Numbered from the stretch's first letter, positions 28,712-43,396 are shown. The stretch is 64,000 nt of DNA from Staphylococcus muscae (GCF_003019275.1 NZ_CP027848.1:124001-188000); one strand, 5' to 3'. Numbers and translations: made by a program. The notes: generated by a model not told the origin, from the letters alone.

Positions 28712-29629
28712 ATGGAACAACATCAATTTAAAATTGAAGACTCAGCGCATCATTTACAACGTATTGATAAAATTTTACCAATTTTTAATAGTGAATGGTC
28801 ACGCAGTCAGATTCAAGATTGGATCAAAGAAGGCTTAGTGGCAGTGAATGGCAAACCAGTCAAATCAAACTATAAACTAAAATTAGATGATCAAGTAGTT
28901 GTCACAGAAAAAGAAGTTATCGAAGCAGATATACAACCAGAAAATCTTAACTTAGACATCTACTATGAAGATGAAGATGTTGCTATCGTGTATAAACCAA
29001 AAGGCATGGTTGTTCATCCATCAGCAGGTCACTATTCAGGAACACTTGTGAATGGTTTGATGTATCAAATTAAAGATCTATCAGGCATTAATGGCGAAAT
29101 TCGTCCAGGTATTGTTCATCGTATTGACAAAGATACGTCAGGTTTATTGATGATAGCTAAAAATGATGTCGCACATCGTGCACTTGTGGAACAATTAATG
29201 GCAAAGACAGTCACACGAAAGTATACAGCACTTGTACACGGACACATTCCACATGAGTTTGGAACAATCGATGCACCGATTGGTCGTAATAAAAATGATC
29301 GCCAATCAATGGCTGTTGAAGATGATGGTAAACCTGCTGTGACGCATTTTAATGTTTTAGAAAACTTTAAAAATCACACACTTGTGTCATGTCAGTTAGA
29401 AACAGGTCGTACACACCAAATTCGTGTACATATGAAGTATATTGGCTATCCATTGGTAGGTGACCCGAAATATGGTCCGAAGAAAACACCAGATATTGGC
29501 GGACAAGCGCTTCATGCAGGTGTAATTGGTTTTGAACATCCACGTACGGGTGAATACATTGAACGTACTGCACCGCTACCTGAGTCATTTGAAGCTGTGA
29601 TTGAGCAAGCACGTCGTGAAGAAATTTAG
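28712..29629 (+). CDS. RluD-type ribosomal large-subunit pseudouridine synthase (YlyB-like)
   Basis: 305 residues, ATG 28712 after AAAGGTG. The N-terminal S4 domain (ROIDKILP-like, SRSQIQDWIKEGLVAVNGK) is followed by the pseudouridine synthase domain with the catalytic-Asp motif HRIDKDTSGLLMIAKN (~140) and the GRTHQIRVHMKYIGYPLVGD block (~230). It isomerises uridines in 23S rRNA (RluD/RluC group). Exact target positions cannot be told from sequence. Adjacent to lspA, in one transcript. Confidence 0.94.
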   Translation: MEQHQFKIEDSAHHLQRIDKILPIFNSEWSRSQIQDWIKEGLVAVNGKPVKSNYKLKLDDQVVVTEKEVIEADIQPENLNLDIYYEDEDVAIVYKPKGMVVHPSAGHYSGTLVNGLMYQIKDLSGINGEIRPGIVHRIDKDTSGLLMIAKNDVAHRALVEQLMAKTVTRKYTALVHGHIPHEFGTIDAPIGRNKNDRQSMAVEDDGKPAVTHFNVLENFKNHTLVSCQLETGRTHQIRVHMKYIGYPLVGDPKYGPKKTPDIGGQALHAGVIGFEHPRTGEYIERTAPLPESFEAVIEQARREEI

Positions 29630-29715
29630 TGCAATGATGTGATAAGATGATCTAGGTAGAATAGAATCGAATTCTGTACGAACCACCTTGATTCATATCA
29701 TATGTTTAAATTGTT

Positions 29716-29744
29716 TTGACAAGTACGTCAAAAAACGGTAAGAT
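29716..29744 (+). promoter_or_regulatory. pyr operon promoter
   Basis: Perfect -35 TTGACA (29716-29721), 17-bp spacer, TAAGAT (29739-29744). Confidence 0.8.
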
Positions 29745-29773
29745 AGTACCAGCAAAACAAACAAAATGATAAC

Positions 29774-29930
29774 GTCTTTAATAGGGAGTCCTGAGAGGCT
29801 CAAAAGACATGAAATATACAAGATGAAGCAATAGCTAATAGTAGATTGACGTACGAGAGACGAATATCTATATATATAGAGCGATTGTATTTTGAGTAAA
29901 CTCATGTCTTATAGGCGTGAGTTTTTTTGT
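29774..29930 (+). promoter_or_regulatory. PyrR attenuator leader upstream of pyrR
   Basis: A binding loop with AGTCCTGAGAGGCT (29787-29800), matching the PyrR consensus ARUCCNGNGAGGYU, is closed by GTCTTT/AAAGAC (29774-29808). A terminator hairpin AAACTCA...TGAGTTTTTTT lies at 29898-29930. UMP-bound PyrR stabilises the loop and lets the terminator form. Confidence 0.88.
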
Positions 29931-29949
29931 ATGCCAAGGAGGAATTACG

Positions 29950-30474
29950 GTGACAAGTCGAATCATTTTAGATGAGTCTGCAATTAATCGTACGTTAACA
30001 CGTATTGCACATGAAATTTTAGAATACAACAAAGGCTCTGAAAACCTTGTGTTGCTTGGTGTGAAAACACGTGGAGAATTTTTGGCGAATCGCATTCAAC
30101 AAAAAATTCAACAGATTGAAGATGTGCAAGTACCAACGGGAACGATTGATATTACAAGTTTTCGTGATGACAAGCATACACGCCATGTTGTCAATGACAA
30201 GACATATCAAATTGATACAGATTTGACAGATCGTGTAGTCATTATTGTGGATGATGTATTGTATACAGGTCGAACAGTTCGTGCTTCATTGGATGCCATT
30301 TTATTACATAGTCGCCCACAAAAAATTGGTTTGGCAACGCTTGTAGATCGTGGACATCGTGAACTACCTATCCGTGCAGACTTTGTAGGGAAGAATATCC
30401 CGACGTCACGTGATGAATCCGTGAATGTGTATTTAACAGAAACAGACGATCGCAATGCGGTTGAAATTACATAA
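29950..30474 (+). CDS. pyrR: Pyrimidine operon attenuator / uracil phosphoribosyltransferase PyrR
   Basis: 174 residues from GTG 29950, 5 bases after AAGGAGG. The frame is open back to 29917, but that region is the attenuator terminator, so the extension is rejected. The PRPP loop [20 protein letters not shown] lies at ~97-116. PyrR binds leader RNA when UMP is high, causing termination, and has weak UPRT activity. First gene of the operon, preceded by its own binding loop. Confidence 0.98.
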   Translation: MTSRIILDESAINRTLTRIAHEILEYNKGSENLVLLGVKTRGEFLANRIQQKIQQIEDVQVPTGTIDITSFRDDKHTRHVVNDKTYQIDTDLTDRVVIIVDDVLYTGRTVRASLDAILLHSRPQKIGLATLVDRGHRELPIRADFVGKNIPTSRDESVNVYLTETDDRNAVEIT

Positions 30475-30486
30475 AACCTTTTAATT

Positions 30487-30653
30487 CAGTACGAGAGACT
30501 GGCAAAGGTATTGTATGACAATTGAAGAAGGAAAGAACGATAGGTCGATAAGATGATAGAAGGTACAATTCCACTATCAAATGATTCGATTCCCTTCTGT
30601 ATGTCATACGCCACCAGTCTCTTAACGAATCAAGTTAAGGGACTTTTTTTATA
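30487..30653 (+). promoter_or_regulatory. Second pyr attenuator, between pyrR and pyrP
   Basis: A terminator GTCTCTTAAC (30617-30626) / GTTAAGGGAC (30634-30643) with TTTTTTT precedes pyrP. Upstream, CAGTACGAGAGACTGG (30487-30502) folds as a loop related to the PyrR target, and GAGACTGG is complementary to CCAGTCTC at 30614-30621, giving an alternative antiterminator pairing. The match to the PyrR consensus is weaker than in the first leader. Confidence 0.7.
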
Positions 30654-30670
30654 ACGAAAGGAAGAACAAC

Positions 30671-32861
<2,191 letters not shown>

Positions 32862-32875
32862 AGGAGCGAAAAAAG

Positions 32876-34153
32876 ATGAAATTAATTAAAAACGCACAAA
32901 TTTTAGAAGCAGGATCATTGAAAAAGGTAGATGTGTTAATCGAAGGTAAAAAAGTAAAACAAATTGCACCAGCGATTGAAGCAACAGACGATATGATTGT
33001 GATTGATGCGAAAGGTCAATTTTTAGCACCGGGATTTGTAGATGTACATGTTCATTTAAGAGAACCGGGTGGTGAGCATAAAGAAACAATTGAAACGGGG
33101 ACGCTTGCAGTGGCACGTGGTGGATTTACAACAGTATGTCCAATGCCCAATACGAAACCTGTCCCAGACTCAGTTGAAAATATGGAACGATTGAACCAAT
33201 TAATTTCAGATAATGCGCATGTCCGTGTGTTACCATACGCAGCGATTACAGAACGTCAAGCTGGTAAACAACATGTCGACTTTAAGGCATTAACAGAAGA
33301 AGGTGCCTTTGCCTTTACAGATGACGGTGTGGGCGTACAAGAAGCGGCGATGATGTATGAAGCGATGCAAAAAGCCAAAGAGCAAGGTAAAGCCATCGTG
33401 GCACATTGTGAAGACAATAGCTTGATTTACGGTGGGGCAATGCATGAAGGGAAGCGCAGTGCAGAGTTAGGCATTCCGGGAATTCCGAACATCTGTGAAT
33501 CTGTCCAAATTGCTCGAGATGTCTTACTCAGTGAAGCAACAGGCTGCCATTACCATGTTTGTCACGTTTCAACAAAGGAAAGCGTACGAGTGATCCGTGA
33601 TGCAAAACGAGCAGGTATTCATGTAACGGCAGAAGTAACGCCGCATCATTTGTTATTAACAGAAGACGACGTACCTGGAGACAATGCAATGTATAAAATG
33701 AACCCACCATTGCGTAGTCAGGCGGATAAAGAAGCGTTAATCGAAGGCTTACTAGACGGCACGATTGACTGCATCGCAACGGATCACGCACCACATGCTG
33801 CAGATGAAAAAGCTCAAACAATGACACGTGCACCATTTGGTATTGTCGGCAGTGAAACAGCATTCCCGTTATTGTATACACATTATGTGAAAACAGGTGA
33901 ATGGACTTTACAACAATTGGTAGATTACTTAACAATCAAACCAGCGGAAACATTCAACTTGCCATACGGACGCTTAGCAGAAGGTGAATTGGCTGACTTA
34001 ACATTAATCAACTTAGAAGATGAATTTGAAATTAAAGCAGAAGATTTCTTATCAAAAGCATCAAACACACCATTCTTAGGCGAAAAGGTATACGGAAACC
34101 CAGTACTAACAATGGTAGAAGGCGACATTCGATATGAGGGGGACCACGCATAA
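32876..34153 (+). CDS. pyrC: Dihydroorotase PyrC
   Basis: 425 residues, ATG 32876 after AAAGGAG. A class I amidohydrolase that cyclises carbamoyl-aspartate. Zinc ligands are seen in [14 protein letters not shown] (~53-66), the HCEDN and CHVSTKESV histidines (~176, ~227), and the aspartate in [14 protein letters not shown] (~300). Its last base overlaps the ATG of carA, indicating coupled translation. Confidence 0.98.
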   Translation: MKLIKNAQILEAGSLKKVDVLIEGKKVKQIAPAIEATDDMIVIDAKGQFLAPGFVDVHVHLREPGGEHKETIETGTLAVARGGFTTVCPMPNTKPVPDSVENMERLNQLISDNAHVRVLPYAAITERQAGKQHVDFKALTEEGAFAFTDDGVGVQEAAMMYEAMQKAKEQGKAIVAHCEDNSLIYGGAMHEGKRSAELGIPGIPNICESVQIARDVLLSEATGCHYHVCHVSTKESVRVIRDAKRAGIHVTAEVTPHHLLLTEDDVPGDNAMYKMNPPLRSQADKEALIEGLLDGTIDCIATDHAPHAADEKAQTMTRAPFGIVGSETAFPLLYTHYVKTGEWTLQQLVDYLTIKPAETFNLPYGRLAEGELADLTLINLEDEFEIKAEDFLSKASNTPFLGEKVYGNPVLTMVEGDIRYEGDHA

Positions 34154-35253
34154 TGTTTGAGAAACGTTATATTGTTCTAGAAGACGGTACATTTTATTCA
34201 GGTTTCAAGCTCGGTTCAGATAACTTAACAAAAGGTGAGATTGTTTTTAATACAGCAATGACAGGATACCAAGAAACCATTTCAGATCCGTCATATACTG
34301 GTCAAATTATCACATTTACGTACCCATTAATCGGGAACTACGGTGTGAACTATGATGACTTTGAATCATTAACACCGACATTGAATGGGGTCGTTGTAAA
34401 AGAAGCATGTGCCTATCCAAGTAACTTCCGTGCACAAAAATCATTTGATGAAGTTTTAAAAGAATATGACATTCCGGGTATCAGTGGTGTCGATACACGA
34501 AGTATTACGAAAAAAATTCGTGAACATGGCGTGTTAAAAGCAGCATTTGTTGACAATAAAGATGAAATTGATGAAATGGTTGAAACATTAAAAGCAGTCA
34601 AACTTCCAAGAACAGAAGTACCAACCGTATCAACGAAAACACCATATGTATCAACAGGATTTGATAAACGTGTGGTACTTGTTGACTTCGGTAAAAAACA
34701 AAATATCGTTCGTGAGTTAAATGCACGTGGTTGTGAAGTAACAGTTGTCCCTTATGACACTTCAGCAGAAGAAATTTTAAAAATATCTCCAGACGGTGTG
34801 ATGTTATCAAACGGCCCTGGGGATCCAGATGATGTGAAAGTTGCATTAGATATGATTAACGGTATTCTTGGTAAAATCCCATTCTTTGGTATTTGCCTAG
34901 GACATCAGTTATTCGCACTCTCACAAGGCGCAACATCATTTAAGATGAAGTTCGGTCATCGTGGTGCCAATCATCCAGTTAAAGACTTAGCAACTGGCAA
35001 AATTGCTTTAACGAGTCAAAACCACGGCTATGCGATTGATGCAGCATCAATTGCGAATACAGACTTAGAAATTACACACATTGCATTGAATGATGGAACG
35101 GTTGAAGGCTTAAAACATAAAACATTACCAGCCTTTTCAGTTCAATACCATCCAGAAGCATGTCCAGGTCCAACAGATTCAAACTATTTATTCGATCAAT
35201 TCATCGACTTAATGGAAGAATACAAACAAAAGGAGCGCGTTCACAATGCCTAA
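34153..35253 (+). CDS. carA: Carbamoyl-phosphate synthase small subunit
   Basis: 366 residues. It hydrolyses glutamine and feeds ammonia to CarB. The class I glutamine amidotransferase triad is visible: Cys in [13 protein letters not shown] (~245), and His/Glu in [12 protein letters not shown] (~334). The N-terminal CPSase domain has [20 protein letters not shown] (~33-52). ATG 34153 overlaps the pyrC stop, and its end overlaps carB by 8 bases. Confidence 0.98.
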   Translation: MFEKRYIVLEDGTFYSGFKLGSDNLTKGEIVFNTAMTGYQETISDPSYTGQIITFTYPLIGNYGVNYDDFESLTPTLNGVVVKEACAYPSNFRAQKSFDEVLKEYDIPGISGVDTRSITKKIREHGVLKAAFVDNKDEIDEMVETLKAVKLPRTEVPTVSTKTPYVSTGFDKRVVLVDFGKKQNIVRELNARGCEVTVVPYDTSAEEILKISPDGVMLSNGPGDPDDVKVALDMINGILGKIPFFGICLGHQLFALSQGATSFKMKFGHRGANHPVKDLATGKIALTSQNHGYAIDAASIANTDLEITHIALNDGTVEGLKHKTLPAFSVQYHPEACPGPTDSNYLFDQFIDLMEEYKQKERVHNA

Positions 35254-38200
35254 AAGAAATGATATCAAAACAATTCTTGTAATTGGATCAGGCCCGATTA
35301 TTATCGGTCAAGCTGCAGAGTTTGATTACGCAGGAACTCAAGCATGTCTTGCGTTAAAAGAAGAAGGATATCGTGTCATCTTAGTTAACTCTAACCCTGC
35401 AACCATTATGACGGATAAAGAAATTGCAGATAAAGTCTATATCGAACCGTTAACACATGACTTTATCGCACGTATCATTCGTAAAGAACAGCCGGATGCG
35501 TTACTTCCAACATTAGGTGGGCAAACTGGCTTGAACATGGCGATTGAATTGCACGAAAGTGGTGTGCTTGAATCTAACAATGTGCAATTGTTAGGGACAG
35601 AGTTATCATCAATTAACCAAGCGGAAGACAGAGAATTGTTCCGTACATTGATGAACGACTTAAATGTACCTGTTCCTGAAAGTGACATTGTTAATACATT
35701 AGAACAAGCATTTGCTTTTAAAGAACAAGTGGGTTATCCATTAATCGTACGTCCTGCCTTCACAATGGGTGGAACAGGTGGCGGTATTTGTCATAATGAT
35801 GAAGAGCTACAAGAAGTGGTATCGAACGGTTTGAAATACAGCCCAGCTACACAATGTTTAATTGAAAAATCAATCGCTGGATACAAAGAGATTGAGTATG
35901 AAGTGATGCGTGACAAAAATGATAACGCCATTGTTGTATGTAACATGGAAAACATTGACCCAGTCGGCATTCATACAGGTGACTCAGTTGTTGTTGCACC
36001 GAGCCAAACACTGTCTGATGTGGAATACCAAATGTTACGTGACGTATCATTAAAAGTCATTCGCGCCTTAGGTATTGAAGGGGGATGTAATGTACAACTT
36101 GCCTTAGACCCACACTCAATGAATTACTACATTATCGAAGTAAACCCACGTGTATCACGTTCATCAGCACTTGCATCAAAAGCAACAGGTTATCCAATTG
36201 CGAAATTAGCTGCAAAAATTGCGGTCGGCTTAACATTGGATGAGATGAAAAACCCAGTAACAGGTACATCATACGCAGCATTTGAACCAAGCTTAGACTA
36301 CATCGTATCTAAGATTCCACGTTTCCCATTTGATAAGTTCGAAAAAGGTGAACGTGAATTAGGAACACAAATGAAGGCGACTGGGGAAGTTATGTCGATA
36401 GGTCGTACGTACGAAGAGTCATTGCTCAAAGCCATTCGCTCACTGGAGTATGGTGTGCACCATCTCGGCTTACCAAATGGCGAATCATTCGATCTTGACT
36501 ACATTAAAAAGCGTATTGAAGCACAGGATGACGAACGTCTCTTCTTTATCGGAGAAGCCATTCGTCGAGGCACAACATTAGAAGAACTACATGAAATGAC
36601 AAAAATTGATTACTTCTTCTTAAATAAATTCAAAAATATCATTGATATCGAACATACCCTTAAAGAAAATAAAGGGGATATCGATTACTTGAGATTAGCA
36701 AAACGCTATGGCTTTAGTGACCGTACAATTGCGCATCGTTTTGAAATGACAGAAGAAGCGGTTGCACAATTACGCCAAGAACATGGTATTCACCCAGTTT
36801 ACAAAATGGTGGATACATGTGCGGCAGAATTTGAATCTGCAACGCCTTATTACTATGGTACTTATGAAGAAGAGAATGAATCGATTGTCACTGACAAAGA
36901 AAAGATTATCGTTTTAGGTTCTGGTCCTATCCGAATCGGACAAGGGGTAGAATTTGACTATGCGACCGTACACGCTGTATGGGCCATTCAAAATGCAGGT
37001 TATGAAGCCATTATCGTAAACAATAACCCTGAAACGGTATCAACGGACTTCTCAATTTCAGATAAATTATACTTCGAGCCACTGACAGAAGAAGATGTTA
37101 TGAGCATTATCAACCTCGAACAGCCTAAAGGTGTGGTTGTTCAGTTCGGTGGACAAACAGCGATTAACTTGGCAGATAAGTTAGCAAAACATGGTGTGAA
37201 AATTTTAGGTACATCATTAGAGGACTTAAACCGAGCGGAAGACCGTAAAGAATTTGAAGCCTTATTGCGTAACATCGATGTGCCACAACCAAAAGGTAAG
37301 ACAGCAACATCAGCACAGGAAGCACTAGACAACGCACGTGAAATTGGTTACCCGGTTGTCGTACGACCTTCATATGTACTTGGTGGACGTGCGATGGAAA
37401 TTGTCTATAATGATGATGAACTTCATAACTATATGACAGAAGCGGTAAAAGCAAGCCCGGATCATCCAGTCCTTGTAGACCGTTACTTAACAGGTAAGGA
37501 AATCGAAGTGGATGCCATTTGTGATGGGGAGACAGTGATCATCCCAGGTATTATGGAACATATCGAACGTGCAGGTGTGCATTCAGGTGACTCAATTGCA
37601 GTATATCCACCACAAACATTGTCACAAGAAGAAATTGATACACTGGAAGCATACACAGTGAAGTTAGCAAAAGGATTAAACATTGTTGGCTTAATCAATA
37701 TCCAGTTTGTTTTAGCACACGATGGCGTTTATGTCCTAGAAGTAAACCCACGTGCCAGTCGTACAGTTCCGTTCTTAAGTAAAATTACAGGTATTCAAAT
37801 GGCGCAACTTGCAATGCGTGCCATCATGGGAGAAAAATTAGCAGATCTTGGCTTTGAACAAGGTGTTCAACCATATCAAGAAGGTGTCTTCGTTAAAGCA
37901 CCCGTATTCAGCTTTAACAAGTTGAAAAATGTGGATATCACACTTGGACCAGAAATGAAATCAACGGGTGAAGTCATGGGTCGTGACTTAACACTTGAAA
38001 AAGCCTTATTCAAAGGTTTAACAGCATCAGGTATGACTGTTAAAGACTACGGTACAGCACTCATTACGGTAAGTGATAAAGATAAAGATGAAATGGTAAA
38101 AATTGCGCAAAGATTAAATGCGGTAGGTTATAAAATTATCGCAACAGCAGGAACAGCACAAAAATTAGCAGATCATGGTATCAAAGTAGAAACAGTTGGC

Positions 38201-38419
38201 AAAATTGGTGGACAAGATGACTTGATTTCTAAAATCCAAGGTGGCGACGTGCAAATTGTAATTAATACAATGACAAAAGGTAAAACGATTGCACGAGATG
38301 GTTTCCAAATCCGTCGTACTTCAGTCGAAAACGGCGTACCATGTTTAACATCATTAGATACAGCGAATGCATTAACAAACGTTATTGAAAGCATGACATT
38401 CTCAATGCGTAATATGTAG
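35246..38419 (+). CDS. carB: Carbamoyl-phosphate synthase large subunit
   Basis: 1057 residues, typical of Firmicute CarB. Two homologous ATP-grasp halves are visible: [20 protein letters not shown] (~10-29) and [20 protein letters not shown] (~553-572), each with its [17 protein letters not shown] or [17 protein letters not shown] loop. An oligomerisation domain lies between, and an MGS-like allosteric domain (from ~930, [16 protein letters not shown]) is at the end. It makes carbamoyl phosphate for both pyrimidines and arginine. Overlaps carA and precedes pyrK by 14 bases. Confidence 0.99.
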   Translation: MPKRNDIKTILVIGSGPIIIGQAAEFDYAGTQACLALKEEGYRVILVNSNPATIMTDKEIADKVYIEPLTHDFIARIIRKEQPDALLPTLGGQTGLNMAIELHESGVLESNNVQLLGTELSSINQAEDRELFRTLMNDLNVPVPESDIVNTLEQAFAFKEQVGYPLIVRPAFTMGGTGGGICHNDEELQEVVSNGLKYSPATQCLIEKSIAGYKEIEYEVMRDKNDNAIVVCNMENIDPVGIHTGDSVVVAPSQTLSDVEYQMLRDVSLKVIRALGIEGGCNVQLALDPHSMNYYIIEVNPRVSRSSALASKATGYPIAKLAAKIAVGLTLDEMKNPVTGTSYAAFEPSLDYIVSKIPRFPFDKFEKGERELGTQMKATGEVMSIGRTYEESLLKAIRSLEYGVHHLGLPNGESFDLDYIKKRIEAQDDERLFFIGEAIRRGTTLEELHEMTKIDYFFLNKFKNIIDIEHTLKENKGDIDYLRLAKRYGFSDRTIAHRFEMTEEAVAQLRQEHGIHPVYKMVDTCAAEFESATPYYYGTYEEENESIVTDKEKIIVLGSGPIRIGQGVEFDYATVHAVWAIQNAGYEAIIVNNNPETVSTDFSISDKLYFEPLTEEDVMSIINLEQPKGVVVQFGGQTAINLADKLAKHGVKILGTSLEDLNRAEDRKEFEALLRNIDVPQPKGKTATSAQEALDNAREIGYPVVVRPSYVLGGRAMEIVYNDDELHNYMTEAVKASPDHPVLVDRYLTGKEIEVDAICDGETVIIPGIMEHIERAGVHSGDSIAVYPPQTLSQEEIDTLEAYTVKLAKGLNIVGLINIQFVLAHDGVYVLEVNPRASRTVPFLSKITGIQMAQLAMRAIMGEKLADLGFEQGVQPYQEGVFVKAPVFSFNKLKNVDITLGPEMKSTGEVMGRDLTLEKALFKGLTASGMTVKDYGTALITVSDKDKDEMVKIAQRLNAVGYKIIATAGTAQKLADHGIKVETVGKIGGQDDLISKIQGGDVQIVINTMTKGKTIARDGFQIRRTSVENGVPCLTSLDTANALTNVIESMTFSMRNM

Positions 38420-38433
38420 GAGGGACGAAAGCG

Positions 38434-40115
<1,682 letters not shown>

Positions 40116-40814
40116 ATGAAACAGACACCGATTATCGCATTAGATTTTGCGACAAAAGAAGAAGTGATGACATTTTTAGCCAAGTTTGATACACCTTTAT
40201 TTGTAAAAGTAGGTATGGAGCTATTTTATCAAACAGGTCCTGCATTACTTGAAGAAATCAAAGAACAAGGTCATGATATTTTCCTAGACTTAAAACTTCA
40301 TGATATTCCAAATACTGTTGGAAAAACAATGGAAGGCTTAGGTCGCTTGAACGTTGACCTTGTGAATGTTCACGCTGCTGGTGGTTCAGTGATGATGCAG
40401 CGTGCAGTCGAAGGATTGCGACGTACCAATCCTGATACGAAAATAATTGCGGTGACACAGCTGACATCGACAACGGAACAACAACTGCATGATGAACAGC
40501 AAATTGATATGTCGATGGAAGAAGCGGTATGTCACTACGCAAAATTGGCACAGGATTCAGGATTGGACGGTGTGGTGTGTTCACCTCTGGAAGCGGCACC
40601 GATTACGGCACACTGTGGGGCAGAATTTTTGAAGGTGACGCCCGGTGTGCGCCCTGCGAATGCCGCTGTGAACGATCAAAAACGTGTGACGACGCCCGAA
40701 CAGGCAAAGGCACTTGGTTCGACACATATTGTAGTAGGGAGACCGATTACACAAAGTGATGATCCGGTCGCAAGTTATCAACAAATTACAGAAAGTTGGG
40801 TAGGTAAATGGTAA
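40116..40814 (+). CDS. pyrF: Orotidine-5'-phosphate decarboxylase
   Basis: 232 residues, ATG 40116 directly after the pyrD stop, with GGAGG inside the pyrD end. The catalytic Asp-Lys network is in [19 protein letters not shown] (~58-76), and the phosphate-binding parts are [16 protein letters not shown] (~176) and [14 protein letters not shown] (~206). It converts OMP to UMP. Ends overlap pyrE by 7 bases. Confidence 0.98.
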   Translation: MKQTPIIALDFATKEEVMTFLAKFDTPLFVKVGMELFYQTGPALLEEIKEQGHDIFLDLKLHDIPNTVGKTMEGLGRLNVDLVNVHAAGGSVMMQRAVEGLRRTNPDTKIIAVTQLTSTTEQQLHDEQQIDMSMEEAVCHYAKLAQDSGLDGVVCSPLEAAPITAHCGAEFLKVTPGVRPANAAVNDQKRVTTPEQAKALGSTHIVVGRPITQSDDPVASYQQITESWVGKW

Positions 40815-41416
40815 AAGCAATTGCACAATCATTATTAGATATTGAAGCAGTCTCATTATCACCGAACGACATGTTTACATGGAGTTCAGGTATCAAATCA
40901 CCGATTTATTGTGATAACCGTGTCACATTAGGATTTCCTGAAGTGCGTGAAGCGATTCGTGATGGCTTAGTTGAATTAATTGAGCAATATTTTCCAGAAG
41001 TAGAGATTGTATCAGGAACTGCAACAGCAGGGATTCCACATGCAGCTTATGTATCAGAGAAGATGAACTTACCGATGAACTACGTGCGTTCAAAAAGTAA
41101 GAGTCACGGGAAACAAAATCAAATTGAAGGCGCTAATAGCAAAGGGAAAAAAGTTGTTGTCATTGAAGACCTAATCTCAACAGGTGGTTCTTCAATTACA
41201 GCTGTGGAAGCATTGCGTGAAGCAGGTGCAGAAGTATTAGGTGTTGTTGCCATCTTCACATACGGCTTACAAAAAGCAGATGATATGTTTGGTGAAGCAC
41301 AAGTACCATTCTACACAATCAGTAACTATGATGAATTGATTGAAGTGGCAGAAGCCCAAGGTAAAATTACTTCAGAAGATATTGATACATTAGTGTCATG
41401 GAGAAACCAATTATAA
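40808..41416 (+). CDS. pyrE: Orotate phosphoribosyltransferase
   Basis: 202 residues, ATG 40808 inside the end of pyrF. The PRPP-binding motif is [20 protein letters not shown] (~116-135), and the flexible loop [17 protein letters not shown] (~95) carries the catalytic lysines. It joins orotate to PRPP forming OMP. Last gene of the operon; a strong terminator follows at 41432. Confidence 0.98.
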   Translation: MVKAIAQSLLDIEAVSLSPNDMFTWSSGIKSPIYCDNRVTLGFPEVREAIRDGLVELIEQYFPEVEIVSGTATAGIPHAAYVSEKMNLPMNYVRSKSKSHGKQNQIEGANSKGKKVVVIEDLISTGGSSITAVEALREAGAEVLGVVAIFTYGLQKADDMFGEAQVPFYTISNYDELIEVAEAQGKITSEDIDTLVSWRNQL

Positions 41417-41431
41417 TAAAATAAGTTATCG

Positions 41432-41467
41432 AACCGTTCAGCATGATAGTTGAACGGTTTTTCTTTT
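41432..41467 (+). terminator. Terminator of the pyr operon
   Basis: AACCGTTCA / TGAACGGTT stem with 10-nt loop, followed by TTTCTTTTT. Confidence 0.9.
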
Positions 41468-41480
41468 TAAAATAGAATGA

Positions 41481-41516
41481 TTGACATATAGTACACTGGG
41501 GTGTACTATATGTCAA
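41481..41516 (+). promoter_or_regulatory. Promoter inside a perfect palindromic operator (MarR autoregulation)
   Basis: TTGACATATAGTACAC (41481-41496) and GTGTACTATATGTCAA (41501-41516) are exact inverted repeats around TGGG. The -35 TTGACA is the first six bases, and a -10 TACTAT lies at 41504-41509 with 17-bp spacing, so the whole promoter is operator. The strong AAAGGAGG starts at the last arm's end. The MarR dimer encoded next is the obvious ligand. Confidence 0.85.
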
Positions 41517-41528
41517 AGGAGGTTAGGT

Positions 41529-41969
41529 ATGGATCAATCTACCTTTGAAGAATTTAACAATATGCATTTAACATTTATTAAAGTGAATCAACTGATAAAT
41601 GAAGTGATTGAAGAACAAAACATTGATATTTCTAGAGAACAATTAGGTGTTTTCAAGTTATTACTCAAGCACGAACAGCTCCCTTTAAAGGCCATTGCGG
41701 AGAAACAAGGTGTTTTTAAAACAGCCGTTTCAAAAAGAGTAAAAAAATTAGAGGAAAAAGGTTTTGTGACACGAATCAGTTCATCGGATAAAAGAGAAAA
41801 AGTGATTACACTGACAGATGAGGGCATCCGTTTTTATGAAGAAAGACAACGAATTCTTTATGAATCATTCATGAAGAAATTAAATTTAGACAAAGTACAA
41901 GCAGCTGAATTTTTTTCAAATATGCGTGAAGTTGATCAGTTGCTGAAACAAGGAGAGAAAAATATATGA
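41529..41969 (+). CDS. MarR-family transcriptional regulator
   Basis: 146 residues from ATG 41529, with AAAGGAGG 6 bases upstream; the frame extends to 41481 but only through the operator. The winged helix is clear: LGVFKLLLKHEQLPLKAIAEKQGVFK, then TAVSKRVKKLEEKGFVTRIS as recognition helix and SSDKREKVITLTDEG as wing. N- and C-terminal helices would form the dimer. No redox cysteine is present, so a small-molecule effector is likely. Overlaps the hydrolase gene by 4 bases, and probably represses both. Confidence 0.92.
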   Translation: MDQSTFEEFNNMHLTFIKVNQLINEVIEEQNIDISREQLGVFKLLLKHEQLPLKAIAEKQGVFKTAVSKRVKKLEEKGFVTRISSSDKREKVITLTDEGIRFYEERQRILYESFMKKLNLDKVQAAEFFSNMREVDQLLKQGEKNI

Positions 41970-42790
41970 CAAACGACATCAAGATACATGTATTACACAC
42001 AGGAGAAGTAATTGTTGACGAGGCACTTCCATTCGGTTATGAATCTAACAGACCACTTGCTTGGACAGGGTTATTTCGTTCAAAGAAACATCAGATTAGC
42101 ATTCCTGTATCCGTATATTTAATTGAACATCCAAAAGGGTTAATATTAATTGATACAGGTTGGCATACAGATAATAGAACGAAACAGATTAGAAATTTAC
42201 TCTTCCAATATCCAGTCAACAAGGCTGATTTACCTGAAGGACAAGCAGTACATGAACAATTAAAAAGATTGGGATACGAACCGAAAGACATCGATTATGT
42301 GTTAATGAGTCATATGCATTGTGATCATGCTGATGGGCTAAGACATGTTAAGGATGCTAAAAATATTTTATTAAGTGAGCCTGAGTTTAAAGCCATTAAA
42401 AAAGATAAAATGCACTATCTTTCTCATGAGTGGAAAGGTGTTACGCTCAAATCATTCCCGTTATCACATACTGGATTAGGACCTAAAGGTTATTCATTTG
42501 ATTTATTTGGTGATCAAACAGTTCAAATGATATGGTGTCCGGGTCATAGTAAAGGGTTGTGTGCAACGATGATAAAAAAAGAAGATGAAGACAAATTTGT
42601 ATTATTAGCAGCTGATGTTGGCTATGCGAATAAATCTTGGGAAGAAAATATTTTACCAGGTGTATTAGATAATAAAGAAGAAGCACGCGCATCATTGAAT
42701 TGGGTGAAAAAGAAAGCGGCTGATGGAAATTGTATCGAAGCTTTAGCAAACCATGATGCGAATACAAAACCGCATGTTATTACATTATAA
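41966..42790 (+). CDS. Metallo-beta-lactamase-fold hydrolase, lactonase-like
   Basis: 274 residues, ATG 41966 overlapping the MarR stop. The two-zinc motif is H116-M-H118-C-D120-H121 (in LMSHMHCDHADGLRHV), with further ligands in PLSHTG, WCPGHSKG and AADVGYANKSW. The N-terminal VYLIEHPKGLILIDTGWH and overall order resemble the AHL-lactonase (AiiA/AttM) branch, though many members act on other lactones or esters. Co-transcribed with and probably controlled by the MarR protein, suggesting induction by a compound it degrades. Substrate unknown. Confidence 0.85.
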   Translation: MTNDIKIHVLHTGEVIVDEALPFGYESNRPLAWTGLFRSKKHQISIPVSVYLIEHPKGLILIDTGWHTDNRTKQIRNLLFQYPVNKADLPEGQAVHEQLKRLGYEPKDIDYVLMSHMHCDHADGLRHVKDAKNILLSEPEFKAIKKDKMHYLSHEWKGVTLKSFPLSHTGLGPKGYSFDLFGDQTVQMIWCPGHSKGLCATMIKKEDEDKFVLLAADVGYANKSWEENILPGVLDNKEEARASLNWVKKKAADGNCIEALANHDANTKPHVITL

Positions 42791-42803
42791 GTGTGAAGAT
42801 GTA

Positions 42804-42837
42804 AAAAGAGGTTGAGACACAGTGCTCAACCTCTTTT
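42804..42837. terminator. Terminator of the MarR-hydrolase operon
   Basis: AAAAGAGGTTGAG / CTCAACCTCTTTT, perfect 13-bp arms with 8-nt loop; usable in both directions. Confidence 0.9.
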
Positions 42838-42922
42838 GAGGGTTGTAGAAAGAAATATAATGGCAGTAGGTGACTGAATTGAAAATGAGTTTAAAAAATT
42901 CTTTTCAATTATAATCACCTTT

Positions 42923-42979
42923 GCTGGGGTGGGACAACGAAATCTTTTATAGCGAAAAAGATTTCTGTCCCATTTTTTT
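42923..42979. repeat. Staphylococcal intergenic hairpin repeat / terminator
   Basis: GCTGGGGTGGGACAACGAAA leads into a stem TGGGACA...AAATCTTTT / AAAAGATTT...TGTCCCA, ending in TTTTTTT. This 'GGGTGGGACAACGAAAT...TTTCTGTCCCA' element is common between staphylococcal genes. Here it lies between two convergent genes (hydrolase and VOC protein). Confidence 0.75.
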
Positions 42980-42982
42980 GAG

Positions 42983-43396
42983 TTACTTTTGCTTTTCAGG
43001 TAAGGCAAGTTGGAAGTTCACGCCGAATTTGTCTTGGACCCATGCGAATTCACGGTATTGGGGTGGCATAGATGTTTTCGGCATTAGGATGGCACCACCA
43101 TCTTTTAAACCGTTAAATAGACGCTCCATTTCAAAGACATCTTTGACTGTTACATATAATGATGTTGCTGGTGTCATTTCAATTGGTGTACCATTGATAT
43201 TGTCAATTGCCATGAACACTTGATTGTTTAGCGTAAAGATGGCGTGTTGTACTTTGCCTGCTTGTTCAGGGACAGACTCATCATATTTGACCATCGTCAC
43301 TATCTCACTGTCTTCAAAAAGGGATGTGTACTTTTTGATGGCTGCTTCTGCATTACCATTAAACATTAAAAAGGTCGTAATTTTTGGGATTTGCAT
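42983..43396 (-). CDS. VOC-superfamily protein (PhnB/3-dmu-9-like)
   Basis: 137 residues on the minus strand from ATG 43396, with AAAGGAG upstream. MQIPKITTFLMFNGNAEAAI and the later FAWVQDKFGVNFQLAL match the PhnB-like/3-demethylubiquinone-type branch of the vicinal-oxygen-chelate fold, which includes glyoxalases and resistance proteins. Many members of this branch lack a full metal site and have no known reaction, so no substrate is assigned. It is a single-gene unit convergent with the hydrolase operon. Confidence 0.88.
   Translation of the reverse strand: MQIPKITTFLMFNGNAEAAIKKYTSLFEDSEIVTMVKYDESVPEQAGKVQHAIFTLNNQVFMAIDNINGTPIEMTPATSLYVTVKDVFEMERLFNGLKDGGAILMPKTSMPPQYREFAWVQDKFGVNFQLALPEKQK

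Noticed and set aside
29917..29949. Upstream start for pyrR
   Set aside because: The extension is the attenuator terminator; GTG 29950 has AAGGAGG and gives the family length.
41481..41528. Upstream start for the MarR gene at 41481
   Set aside because: That stretch is the palindromic promoter/operator; ATG 41529 has a perfect binding site.
42921..43223. 100-codon plus-strand ORF opposite the VOC gene
   Set aside because: It starts in the intergenic hairpin repeat and is antisense to a well-supported family member.
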